Shown here: positions 23,169 through 33,680 of the stretch, one piece after another | How the letters are laid out: each line of letters opens with the position of its first letter | Position numbering within the stretch: the stretch's first letter is position 1 | DNA from: Smallanthus sonchifolius | Lineage: Eukaryota; Streptophyta; Magnoliopsida; Asterales; Asteraceae | Direction: 5' to 3' | Length of the DNA stretch: 64,000 nt | NCBI GenBank assembly: GCA_023525975.1 | Contig: CM042020.1 | Span: forward strand, 16,083,001 to 16,147,000 | The notes under the pieces: model-generated | The model's input: only the letters and a program-made list of their open reading frames with translations | What the model was told of the DNA's origin: nothing | Databases searched by the model: none | Position numbers and translations under genes: made by a program

Positions 23169-24241
23169 ATGACGGGTTTCGGGGACGAAACCCAAATAAG
23201 GGGAGGTGATTTGTAACGAACCAAAATCCGGGTTTCGTTATAAATAAATAAATATTCTAATAAATATTATGGTGAAAATAATATTTTATAAATAAGTTGA
23301 AACAAGTGGGTTTCAAGTTAGTGATTGGGTTATATTAGTTTTTAACTAATATTGGAATGAAATTGGATGAAATGGAAGTTGAGGGACTAAAAGTGTAAAA
23401 TGGCAAATCTGTCATATTTGACTAGTGAAAGTCAAAATTGGTTTTCATTTGGTGAAAAGGGTCGTTCATTTCAAGAGAGAAAAAGGAGAAAAGAGGAGTT
23501 GGAGCTAAATCGTGCGATTTAGCTTGAATTCGTGAAGGTTTTGGCTCACACAACACCTTCCTAACATCAAGTAAGTGTAGTCTTCCATTTATTTCACTTT
23601 TGAATGTGTTAGTTGGTGGGTTTTGTAGAAATTCATAAATTTTGAATGCATGTGGTTAATTAGTGTTAGATTGTTAATAATCTAGCTAAACTAAAGGTAA
23701 AGAATGGTGATTAACATCCTAGAACCCTTTGATTTTGATTATGAGAAGTTAGGGTTCGTATGGAGAAAATTGGGGGGGTTTTGGATCATGATGATAAGAT
23801 GATTAATTAATGATGATTAAGTGTTTTTATGATGTTATACACTTGAGCTAACTCTAAATTAACCTAATAATGATTATTGATTGAAAAATTAGTGTTAATG
23901 TAAGGATAATGAAACTTAAGCAGGTGAGTTTGGGGTGAAAGAGGGTGTTTGGATACGAGTATAACTCAAACGGGTCAGTTTGGGTTGGAAATGGGAAATT
24001 GGGTTGTGAACCCAGTTAAAATGTGATTTTGATGTGTGTTAGATTACTAAACTAGATGAATGTGTTTAGGTAATCAAATTGCAAAACGTGAAGTGGAATC
24101 GGGACCTTCAAATCCACAAGGTAAGTGCTTTTGCACTTACTTAGTAATTTATAAAAAATGGGTTATATGCAATGTTGTATGCATAATGTGTTATGTAGAA
24201 TGGATGTGTATAAAAGTGCATGAATAAGTGAAAGAATATAG

Positions 24242-24378
24242 TTATAGTATTAATACTATAATGAGTATGTGGATATGGAGTTATGGTCTAAGTACCATAA
24301 TGGATATGTGGATATGAAGTTATGATCTAAGAATCATAATGGAAATGTAGTGATGAAGTTATGGCCTATGTGTCATAA
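24242..24378 (+). repeat. 39-bp-period hairpin array with covarying arms
   Basis: Four units start at exactly 24242, 24281, 24320 and 24359, each with a 7-bp stem and 6-nt loop. Arms: TTATAGT with ACTATAA; TTATGGT with ACCATAA; TTATGAT with ATCATAA; TTATGGC with GTCATAA (one G-T wobble). The three variable stem positions change together in every unit. Confidence 0.93.
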
Positions 24379-24851
24379 TGTAAATGGAAATGTGAATAGC
24401 ATGAATATGAAACGAAAAGGGCGAAACTTGTAGGTGAATATGCAAGTGATAGGTTGCCTAATGACAAATTGGGTGGAAATGGGTCAAATGGGTGAATGGG
24501 TGAAACACGTAGAATTTTACTTGTTTGTTATGTTTTATCTTGATTACTAATGGTGATATTTTTATGTGGTTATGTAGGAAAAGCTCCGATGTAGTCCAAG
24601 TCAAGTCCAAGGCGTTGGCGGGTTCTCGTATGCGAATATGACGTTTTTGGGGGTTAAATGGAAAACCTTAAAAAGGGATGTAAATTGATACCCAAAATTG
24701 TGTTTTGTGTATGTGAATGTTGTTTTGAATGTTTTTTTATCAAAAACTCATGTGTTTGAAAATTTTGGTGTCATGTTAAAATAAAAAATGGTGGAGTTTT
24801 GGCTAAGTGTTGAAAATTGCACAGGTCCCTAAACTTTCTATGAGAAAGTGG

Positions 24852-24980
24852 TCTTCGCGCCACGCGAAGAAGCCAGGTCAGGTCTTCATGACATGCGAAG
24901 ACCTGGCTTTCCGGATTTTCCATTTGGGACTCCCTCGCGGCACGCGAAGGGAGGGCCCTAGAAGTTCGCGACACGCGAAC
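24852..24980 (+). repeat. CGCG-N3-CGCG palindrome cluster in LTR F
   Basis: Units: TCTTCGCG, loop CCA, CGCGAAGA (24852-24870, perfect); GTCTTC with GAAGAC (24882-24902, degraded core); CCCTCGCG with CGCGAAGGG (24932-24951, one bulge); GTTCGCG, loop ACA, CGCGAAC (24964-24980, perfect). Outer arm bases differ between units but stay paired. The core is the same as in the Athila-like element at 47868. Confidence 0.88.
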
Positions 24981-25069
24981 AGTTAAAAAAAATTCTTGGG
25001 TTAAATGTTTCTGCGTGTGTAAAGGTTTATTATAACCAGTGTTTCAATTTAATGATGTTATAGCGTACT

Positions 25070-25378
25070 ACATATAAAGCAGTTCATGTCGCGGCAAGAA
25101 AAGACGTCGAACGAGCGTTTGGTCTCTTGAAGAATATGTGGCATATCGTGGGACGACCGGCACGATCTTGGTCTCAAAATCAAATAAGGAACATAATGTA
25201 TGCTTGCGTAATTTTTCATAATATGATTCTAGAGAACGAAGAAGTAGCAATTTGTCAATATAATCCAAATGAAGTGGAGCCAACGTTCGTAGAACTTGAT
25301 GAAGATGGAAAGCGAACAAACCGTCAAAAAATACGCGACCAAGAAATTCATAACCAACTAAAGCGGGACTTGATTTAG
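25070..25378 (+). pseudogene. PIF/Harbinger transposase, C-terminal fragment
   Basis: The frame from about 25070 reads ARKDVERAFGLLKNMWHIV, then GRPARSW, then IRNIMYACVIFHNMILENE, and ends at the TAG at 25376. This matches the C-terminal part of the DDE nuclease of plant PIF/Harbinger elements (also kept in domesticated ALP1-like proteins): DVERAFG and a C-terminal HNM motif are diagnostic. The catalytic N-terminal part is missing upstream, where LTR F ends, so it is a 5'-truncated relic. Confidence 0.85.
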
Positions 25379-25379
25379 C

Positions 25380-25780
25380 ATATTTACGAGCGTTCACGAT
25401 ATTAGTTTGTTTATTTATAATTGATATTTATTTATTTATGTTTTTTAATTAATATTAAATTATTTATGTTTATTTTTAATTAATATTAATTTAAAAATTA
25501 ATTAATGCTCACACAACTCTCACTTACTTGGGTATATACCACTTACTATGTGAGAGTGGTGTGAGCAACTCACCCAGGTAACGTAGCGTCCACATGGCAA
25601 AAGTGTTGCCATCACTTGAGCCTCACTCACTTGGGTATACCACGTACTCTAATGAGCATGACATAACCCTCCGGAAGGAAAAACAAGTAAATGGGCAACA
25701 ACCTCTACATAGCCTGACTACAGACAAATTTTGGATAATATATCGGATCGTATGAACACGTTTAATTAATTAACCGAAAA
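25380..25780. other. Spacer between the Harbinger gene remnants
   Basis: AT-rich, then two related blocks CTCACTTACTTGGGTATATACC (25520) and CTCACTCACTTGGGTATACC (25622) about 100 bp apart. These may be sub-terminal repeats of the Harbinger element. No gene seen. Confidence 0.5.
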
Positions 25781-25784
25781 AAAA

Positions 25785-25920
25785 GATCCAACAAATGGAT
25801 GCAAGACAAAAAAGTCATGGATATGAAACTGTATTTTATGAAGATCGATCATTTGGAGGTGGAGGAACGTGAACAATACGTGAAGATGAAACAAGAAATT
25901 AAAATGAAACTTTCGTCACC
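25785..25920 (+). pseudogene. PIF/Harbinger ORF1 (Myb/NAM-associated) C-terminal fragment
   Basis: The frame reads SNKWMQDKKVMDMKLYF, then MKIDHLEVEEREQYVKMKQ, then EIKMKL. This resembles the C-terminal end (a helix with 'DHL' and an alternating Lys/Glu pattern) of the Myb/SANT or NAM-associated protein that PIF/Harbinger elements encode beside the transposase. It is short and from memory, so moderately secure. Its position next to transposase remnants supports it. Confidence 0.55.
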
Positions 25921-25929
25921 TTCAAATCT

Positions 25930-26361
25930 GAAGCTTCACATATTTGATTGAAGCTTCCAACTTTTTACGTCCAATCCCTTTGTTTAACCCATATTAAGCC
26001 AGATCTAGCATTTTTTTTTATACGTAAAAATCGATACTTTAATCAAAACCCTAGGTTTTTACCCACCTTTTCATATTCGAAGTTTAAAGGGTCGAATCTT
26101 ACCTCAAGTCGACCAGAATCTCGAGCTCTATCAATCCCAAACGTTCAGAAGTTGAAATGGAAGCAATATGAACGATCTTTGCACTTTCTCTCTCTCAAAT
26201 TTCATGAACACATGAGAGAATGAGGGAATGGAGGGTGGCTGTAAGGCTTAGCCTCATTCCCATTTTTCGCGCGTTAACAACAATGGTCCCTCGACCTTTA
26301 TTTCTTTACTTTAACCTCTAAAAACTAACAAACAAAAAATGGTGGGATTTCGGGATGTTAC
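25930..26361 (-). mobile_element. Gypsy LTR fragment (minus)
   Basis: Read on the minus strand from 26361 it starts TGTAACATCCCGAAATCC, close to the start of LTR A, then passes GGTCGAGGGACCATTG and a leader-like GAGAGAGAAAG. The inner part is lost near 25930. Plus-strand ORFs here are chance. Confidence 0.6.
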
Positions 26362-26466
26362 AATATAGGCGTGTTTACTTTAAATGGACGTTATAAAAAT
26401 ATTTTGGGACCTCTTATTTTGCATCAAAATAATCATTTCTACACTTTAAAAGTTTTGGGTGTTACA
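26362..26466 (-). mobile_element. Second gypsy LTR tip (minus)
   Basis: The minus strand from 26466 begins TGTAACACCCAAAAC. It is only about 100 bp long and is cut by the neighbouring LTR at 26361. Confidence 0.5.
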
Positions 26467-26639
26467 ATCACCGTAACCAAAACCCCTATGCACCAATGTA
26501 ATCCTTACCTATGTGTCAATTAAAATCACCTCTTATACATATTTTCTCATCTCTAGATATGCCCAAACGATTTAATATAAAACATCCCAAAACCCCTCTT
26601 CTCATGGTCCCCTACCACACTTGTGGTGCGTAAGAGCTA

Positions 26640-26835
26640 ACCACCATCTAGGGGTGTGCAAAGTCATTTATGGGTCGGTTTTGGCCGCTTCCATAACCAT
26701 AACCGCTTGGTCGGTTATGCCTTCCTCCATAACCATAACCATAACCGCTTGGCCGGTTAACCGTTGGTTAAGGGTCGGTTTCGGTTAATTAATTAACCGC
26801 TTTCATTCCGTAATCATGAATCACATTTTTCTAGT
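26640..26835 (+). repeat. TAGGGGTG / CGGTTAACC-type interspersed repeat
   Basis: Starts TAGGGGTGTGCAAAG (about 26651) and carries runs of CCATAACCATAACCG and CGGTTAACCG. A reversed relative lies at 34538-34815. This is a common low-complexity MITE-like plant repeat. No clear TIR pair was found. The 26467-26640 stretch before it holds nothing I recognise. Confidence 0.6.
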
Positions 26836-26853
26836 AAAAGACATGGGATTATG

Positions 26854-27730
26854 TAACACCCGGATTTGCAAACCAATTAAAACTTTTTAGATAAAAAAAA
26901 ATTAGATCTCGATTCAAACATTACCATGTAAACATGGTTTCACTATTTACAAACGTTGTGTATTACAATTCATGTTCCCAAGAGGAAGAACAAAAAAGTT
27001 TTTAGATGACCACACGTTCAAAAGACATCAACATGATGTATTCCCATCCACGGGATTAGTTTAAAAGAAACAAAACATGCATCAAAAACAACTTGAGAAT
27101 CCAATGTCTAACTTTGGCGAGACCCGAGATCATTCCGGAGCATTCCCTACATTCAAAATATAAAATGGAACAAGGTTAGTAAAGATAGTAGTCCTAGGGA
27201 CCTCCCACAAGTCCCTATAACAACGACAAGCCAAAACAACAAATTTCAATTTTGGGCGTAAGGAAGAGATTTTGGGCGTACAGTACTCTACCCTTGCACA
27301 TGCACTTCAATTTTTGGGTTTTAGGTCTAGTTTCCCCACTAGAATGCGACCCCTACCCGTTTTACTTCCCAAATATGCCCCCATTACATACATACCACCT
27401 ATGTATGCATTCTTGGTTAGTTATCCACCCCAAACCCAAGCACCACTACTCGTTATGCACTTTTGAAGTGTTTTACTTCAAGTTTTACCAATTCATTATT
27501 TAGGCTTACAACAACCTACAAGTTAGACATGTATTAATCCATACAAGTCTACCATTCATCAACTTGACATATCCACATGTCTATTGCGAGAACCACCACT
27601 CGCTTTCTCACATGGAGTATTTGACTCCATGCCGACCCATGAAGTATCCACACTTCATGTCACCCGTGAAGTATTTGACTTCACTTTCACCCGTGAAGTA
27701 CTTGACCTCACTACCACCCGTGAAGTATTT
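26854..27730 (-). mobile_element. Gypsy LTR 3' part (minus)
   Basis: The plus strand begins TGTAACACCCGGATTTGC. The reversed R/U5-like phrase GCATTCCCTAC with GGAGCATTCC (about 27135) corresponds to the GGAAAAGCTCCGATG region of LTR F, giving minus orientation. It ends in the 27-bp hairpin array, cut by the next LTR at 27731. Confidence 0.6.
27566..27730 (+). repeat. 27-bp-period hairpin array with covarying arms
   Basis: Units at 27611 (CATGGAGT with ACTCCATG), 27638 (CATGAAGT with ACTTCATG), 27666 (GTGAAGT with ACTTCAC), 27693 (GTGAAGT with ACCTCAC, one mismatch) and 27720 (cut by the LTR at 27731). A weaker unit GACAT with ATGTC lies at 27566. Loops are 5-6 nt. GGAGT/ACTCC against GAAGT/ACTTC, and CATG against GTG ends, are paired changes. 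Confidence 0.9.
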
Positions 27731-28741
27731 TGTCACACCCCAACCAACGACGGAATATGTCGAGGCGGGACACGGAGACTGTTAATAAGCACATGATCAA
27801 ACTAAAATCTCATATTAATTAAACCCAAATTTCCATAACACATGTTCAACAAAACATAAACAAACATACAAATGAAACAGGGTACACCAACAATATTCAA
27901 TTGATTATTTAACTAAGTCCTCAATCCTATGTGTAGCATTCTTGTATATGATCTCAGATGTTAGCACCTAAAACAATTCATATGAAACATGGTTTAATAA
28001 GGCAATTATGGAGAACCACTATAGTTAAAATCGGGGCGTATAATCAAACCTTATGACTGCACACAATGTTATCCCAAATGTAATATCGGCAACAATCACC
28101 CTACCTGGGTGGGTTTGTCAGACACAATAGATCTATCATTGTTACCGTCGGCTTGTACTGAGTTAATGATCACTTGCACTATGCACACATGTATGTAATT
28201 GTAGTTTACACTCATAGTGTTCAAGCATAAGGCACAAATTGCACGCATGTTCAAAGTGTTTGAATTGTATAAATTTCAAATAGTTTCAATTGAAATCATG
28301 TTCCACCCCAAAAGTATAAAAATGTAAAATGGGCTATGTAAACTCACATTGCAATGAGTAGCTTGAATCTCACACAAGTATGTTGTTGTTGGACAAATGT
28401 TCTAGCTAACCACAAGGTTAACCTATTTTTGATGGAATATATGTATCAATGATTTGTACAAATGAAATAGGGAATCCTAATGTGCGAAGGGATTAATGTG
28501 GGTGTCCTCATTTTAATAGTAAAATAATTATTTGAGTTTCAAATAATATTCTTTGATAATTAATTGTATAAGTGAAAGAATAAAGGATTTTCTCTTGTTT
28601 GTAAATGAATACATAAATGTATATATGAATAAATAATTAGTGTTCTTTTGTAAATAAATTCACAAATAAATGAATAAGTAGTTTTCTTTTATGTGTAATT
28701 GTATAACTTAATAAATGGTTAAATAAATAAATGAGTAATAA
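27731..28741 (-). mobile_element. Gypsy LTR (minus), truncated by copia G
   Basis: The plus strand starts TGTCACACCCCAACCAACGA, the reverse complement of the end of LTR E. The phrases around 28095-28160 (CCTGGGTGGGTTTGTCAGAC, AGATCTATC) are the reversed counterpart of 20130-20190. The AT-rich part at 28490-28741 ends where copia pol begins. Confidence 0.75.
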
Positions 28742-30523
28742 TTAGTTGAATAAATCAAAGTCATAGCTAAGGTATTCACCACCACGATCTGATCGGATGG
28801 CTTTAATTGTTTTACCAAGTTGATTTTGTACTTCACTTTGAAAAACTTTAAAGATTTCAAAAGCCTCATGTTTATGCTTCATAAGATAAACATAGCCATA
28901 TCTATTTAAGTCATCAGTAAATGTAATGAAGTATCTTTCACCACTTCTGGACATTACCCTAAAAGGTCCACATACATTAGTATGCATAAGAGCCAATGTA
29001 TCATTAGTCGTGTCACCTATACCGGTGAAGGGTGCTTTAGTCATCTTTCCACTTAAACAAGATTCACATGTATCAAACGATTCATTATTCGTTGATTCTA
29101 ATATTCCATTTTACTGAAGTTTAGAAATGCGCTTCTTGTTTATATGACCAAGTCGACAATGCCACAAGTAAGTTTGATTCAAATCGTGTTTGGATCTTTT
29201 GGCGTTTAAGGCATAAATAGAATTATCATTATATGAACTATGTATGTCAACTTCATAAATTCCATTGTGTGGACAAGCCCTAAAACAGAAAACATCATTC
29301 ATTGATATAGAAATGTTTCCATGATGGAAACCAAAAGCATATCCTTGTTCATACAATCTAGCAGCAGATATAATATTCCTAGTTAAACTAGGTACATAAC
29401 AACAATTGTTCAAAATAAGATACAGGCCATTTGGTAACAAAAGATTATATTGTCCTACGGCTTCAACTGCAACTCTTGCTCCGTTCCCAACATGCAACTC
29501 CAAATCGCCCGCTCGTAGCTGCCTAGCATTCTTTAGTTCCTACACATCATTATAAATGTGAGTGCCACACCCAGTATCAAATACCCAAGAGTTAACTGAA
29601 AATGCATATAATTCTATCATATAAATACATGATGGGCGAGCCTCGCTGACCTTCTTTGCCTTCAAATCGGCTAGGTACTTTGGACAGTTTCTCTTCCAAT
29701 GTCCTTTCTCGCCGCAATGGAAACAATCATGGTCCTTTGCCGGTTTCTCCTTTGGGGCAGGCTTTAGGGCAACCGCCTTACCCTTCACACTAGCTTTACC
29801 CTTTCCCTTCTACTTGGACGCTTTGCCCTTCCTATTCAGCTTTCCTTTAAACGCGGGTTTCTTCACTCTACCCTCCCGAATCATAAGCACTTGAGTACCC
29901 TTGGTTGGCATGCTAACCTCGGCAGTTTTTAGCATCGAGTGTAGCTCTGAGATAGACTTTTCCAAATTGTTCATGTTGTAGTTCAACACGAACTGATTAA
30001 ACGATTTTGGCAAAGAATGGAGAATGATATCCGTTGCCAACTCATCGCTTATTGGAAAGCCAAGCCTAGAAAGCTGTTCAACATAAGCTTTCATCTTGAG
30101 CACATGGGCGCTCACTTGGGTACTCTCTTGCATCTTGCAACCAATGAAAGCAGTGATGGTCTCATACCTCTCTTGCTTAGCTTGTACTTCAAACAATTGT
30201 TTGAGTTCTTCGATCATATCGAAAGCAATGTGCCATTCAAAAGTTTTTTGAAGTTCGGGCACCATAGTAGCAAGCATTAGGCAAGATGCATCGGAAGAAT
30301 CATCAACATGTTTTCCCCATGCATCCTTGGTTGCCTTAGTCGCATTTGATGCGGGAGCATCGGGTATTGGTCCATCCAAGACATAGGACTTTTTCTCATT
30401 CTTGAGTACAATCCTCAAGTTACGGAACCAATCAAGGAAGTTGGAACCGTTGAGTTTGTCCTTTTCTAGGAGGGCCCTAATTGAGGGTGAGTTGTGGGAT
30501 GGGACGATTGCGTTCGATGTCAT
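28742..30523 (-). pseudogene. Ty1/copia gag, protease and integrase start (element G)
   Basis: Minus-strand reading order: Gag from ATG at 30523 (LNGSNFLDWFRNLRIVL); TAG near 29810; a Lys-rich stretch; zinc knuckle CFHCGEKGHWKRNC (about 29715); protease region SWVFDTGCGTHI (about 29570) followed by a stop; the GAG-pre-integrase LWHCRLGHINKKRISKLQ (about 29130) followed by a stop; and integrase HTNVCGPFRVMSR (about 28970) to IRSDRGGEYLS. The remainder of integrase, RT and RNase H are missing at 28742. Three or more in-frame stops make it inactive, but the frame is otherwise well kept. Confidence 0.93.
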
Positions 30524-32576
30524 CTACAAAATTTTGCAAAGTTTTGATTAGTACTTTGATATTTAGAAAACCTTTTAATAAATTAATTACTCTTATTTCT
30601 TTTAAAAGCCAAGATCCACATTTAACCTTCTCTTGTAATTTACGAAAGCAAATCTCACAAGATCTAGCTTATTTAGGTAGATGATGGTCATCAATTGCAT
30701 CAACTTATGCAACTCTTAGAAAATGTTATCTAAATATATTTATTTAAAATGGATCGAAGATAATTTAAAAATCAAATAGCTAATAAATCCAAAATTAAAT
30801 TAAATAATAAACAAATAAAACAGTAAAGTAATTAAATATTTGACAAATATCAAATAAAATAATAAATCAAAAAAAGTTTAAAGTAAAACAAAAGTTTTAC
30901 TATGAATTCGTTGAAAAAGATAAAAAAGTAAATACTAAAATACATGTTTTCAATGACACCTTGACTAGTCACTATCAATACACATTTTTTCAATTTTCAA
31001 TTAATAAAGTCAATTGCTCTCTCATTACCCAACGTTAAAATAGGAGATTTACCCTTTTATTTGTTAATCTATTTTCTTCAACATTGCCTATAACCAGTAT
31101 GCCGCAGCTTCACAGTCACCGATCGGAATTTTTTTCTTCTTGCTATCCTCACTTTTCTCTTTTTAGTTTTTACCTCGCTACACTACGTCTCTACCTATGT
31201 TTATTTGAAGGGTCAAACTATAAAAGGAAAAACGTCGATAAAAATCTTTTAGTAGAAAGTTTGGCTGGCCGGAGGGTCAACGGACCCTCTGGACCCTCCC
31301 TTAAATCCGCCGATGCTCACAAGGATCATCATTTAATGTGTAAGCGTCTTAAATTGGGTGGCATGGGCTTAAGTTTGAAGGGTACGTATAGGTTTTGTCA
31401 AAAACAAACTTTTAAAGTGACAAAACATCTAATATAATAAGTTTTAATATAATAAGTTTCGCATGCATAAAACTTATTATATTTAGTAAAAATAATTTAC
31501 TTATTGGTTTGCTTTAAAATCCATATTTTAATAAATGTGTCGCGTTAATATCTTATATTAATATGTTGGTTTAAAAAAATTTGATCAAGATTTAATTCGA
31601 GTCGAGTTCATTTTAATATCCTATATTAATATGTCGGTAATAGTCGCGCACATACAAACCAATTTTAGACTTTAATAAAATCTATTATTTTTAGCCATTT
31701 AGTTGAATTTTGGTTTAAAATAAAAAAAAAACAAAACAAGTCTCGTTATTTTTCAAACCAAATCCAACGAATTCTCTAAAATATTTTTAGAGTTCTTTTA
31801 AACAAGTTTTTATCTTTAAAATCTCCATTTTGCAAACTTGTTTATATTTTGTGCTGTTAGGTTTTAAAAATCAATATTTTAAAACATTACTTTGAGTTTC
31901 ATTTAAAATCACCATTTTTTTTAAACTCATTAAGATGCATTTATTTATAAAACATATATAAATATAAAATGCAACAAAAAAAATGCATAACCAATCCATG
32001 AATCCTAAGGAATGTATTTGTGAGCCAACAAATACATTCAAGTCTTTCTAAGGACATGAAAATCCAAGTAGGTGACAAGCTCCCACTTGATCCATGATCT
32101 TCACCTTGTATGTGTTGTCTTCAAAAAGCTTCAAATCCACATTTGGCTCCTTTTTTAGTCTTGTTATAAAAAAAATAAAATAACAACTAGTCTAATCTAG
32201 TAAAAAATAAATTACATATTTGAACAACACTTGACATGAATTATTACATACCATAATGAAATAATAAATTACAACCAAATTGAATTCTAACCAACACAAA
32301 CACAAGGTCTAGGCTTGGTATGCAATAAACAACACAAAATACATACAAAACTTTAAGCTTGACAAAAAGCAACTTCTTTACCATCTTGCATGCATGTACA
32401 TGATGGTAACATGAATAAAAATAAAAATAAATAAACATAAAGTTGCTTACAAAACAAACATTCATACTTTCACTAAAGATTATATGTATGTTTACTTTGT
32501 GTTTTCGGTTTCTCTTGACTAATATAAAACAAAACCGATTTTGTCATAAAATAAGTTTCAAGATCTTTCAAAAGTA
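30524..32576 (-). other. Long leader of copia G between primer site and gag
   Basis: About 2 kb, AT-rich, unusually long for a copia leader. Around 31255-31320 a G/C-rich inverted element (GGAGGGTCAACGGACCCTC and GGACCCTCCC) ends in AATCCGCCGATGC, similar to the AGATCCGCCAGTG end of the MITE at 36773. A MITE relic may therefore have lengthened the leader. No confident gene on either strand. Confidence 0.5.
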
Positions 32577-32588
32577 GCTCCGATAGCA
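32577..32588 (-). other. Degenerate tRNA-Met primer-binding site of copia G
   Basis: The minus strand reads TGCTATCGGAGC against the canonical TGGTATCAGAGC (two changes), one base inside the LTR boundary. Confidence 0.7.
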
Positions 32589-32589
32589 C

Positions 32590-33680
32590 TGTTTGGTTAT
32601 AGTATACCGTTTAATAAAATTTTAGTGCAACGGAAGCAAATAGTATACTAATTTTTTTTAAACAGTTTAAGTAACCCACCAATGATCCAACTGAAAAAGA
32701 TCTTGAAACTAAAGAAAAACCAACCATAGGATGTTTAGAACTACAACATTTGAAGTGAAGTGGTTGTCCTTTGTAGTAGATGTTGAACCTCCACTATGAT
32801 GTGCAATGAGCTCCAACTTGGTGCTAGCCAAAACAACTCTTGTCAAGATAATAAAATCCAAGAACTATTTTCTTGTAGTGATGTAAATGTATGATGTGCA
32901 CTCAAAGTCTCATGTAATCTCACAAGAATACTTTATCAATTAAAGTTCTTGCAAGATTATCAAATCAAAATGGAACCCACTTTTGTTTCCTTCAAAGCCG
33001 TAAGTTACAATTCTCCATATGGAGTTTACGAAATTTAAAGGAAAAGAAACAAAAAGGTAGGTGCTAATGTGGATTCCATGTCACACTAATGTAATCCAAA
33101 TGAACCAATGAGAGTGCTACAACTTGCCATGTTTAATCCTTATCCTTTGACCAATTTTTGCAAGCTCCAACACACCACCATTACAAGGTGGTGGCTGCAA
33201 TAGGAGAAAGAAAAGAAGATGGTCTCCTTACCTTAATTACTAAAAGTTGGCATGTAAGTAAAGTAAGCTTTGCAAGTTGTATCTAGTTCAATTATGAGTC
33301 TTTTAGTTCATATATAACTAGATATGAATTGTCTAGTTATATCCCTAACTAAAAGTCATTGTCATAATTAATCTTGATTAGTTATATTAATATATACTCA
33401 TAAGATTAATTACAAAACCAATAAATCAATATTTATTAATACATCATTATATTAAATAATAACTATTATTTATATATATATCATGTATTTATTATTTCAC
33501 CAAATAATAAATATACACATATATATATATATATGTATGTATAACTAGTCTTGACGTGGTTTGCCATTTAATCACATTAAGCGGTTGTCGGATTTATGTT
33601 GCTTAGTGTGTGACCCTCAAAGTATCATAAATTAATAGCCACATTGATATATGTTGTGTTTTGGGCATCTATATCTAACA
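32590..33680 (-). mobile_element. 5' LTR of copia G (1091 bp)
   Basis: The minus strand starts TGTTAGATATAGATGCCC (33680) and ends at TATAACCAAACA (32590), next to the primer site. The outer flank from 33681 is gypsy LTR sequence, so copia G was inserted in that LTR. The partner LTR is absent, so there is no target-duplication test. AT microsatellite near 33515. Confidence 0.7.

Larger units (their letters stand above)
23212..25060 (+). mobile_element. 3' LTR of element F (end uncertain)
   Basis: Starts TGTAACGAACC after GGGGACGAAACCC and the purine tract AAATAAGGGGAGGTGATT (23194-23211). A leader with GAAAAAGGAGAAAAG and ACAACACCTTCCTAACATC (23480-23575) is mirrored by the minus-strand LTR near 34080. 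It contains two hairpin arrays (24242-24378 and 24852-24980). I could not find a terminal CA with confidence. The sequence becomes Harbinger-like at about 25070. Confidence 0.7.

Noticed and set aside
26854..27730. Start of a plus-strand gypsy LTR (TGTAACACCC)
   Set aside because: The internal order of LTR motifs is reversed, so it is the end of a minus-strand LTR. The near-palindromic LTR ends make the first impression misleading.
31084..31437. 117-aa plus-strand ORF
   Set aside because: Lies in the leader of the minus-strand copia G, has no recognisable domain, and overlaps a MITE-like inverted segment.
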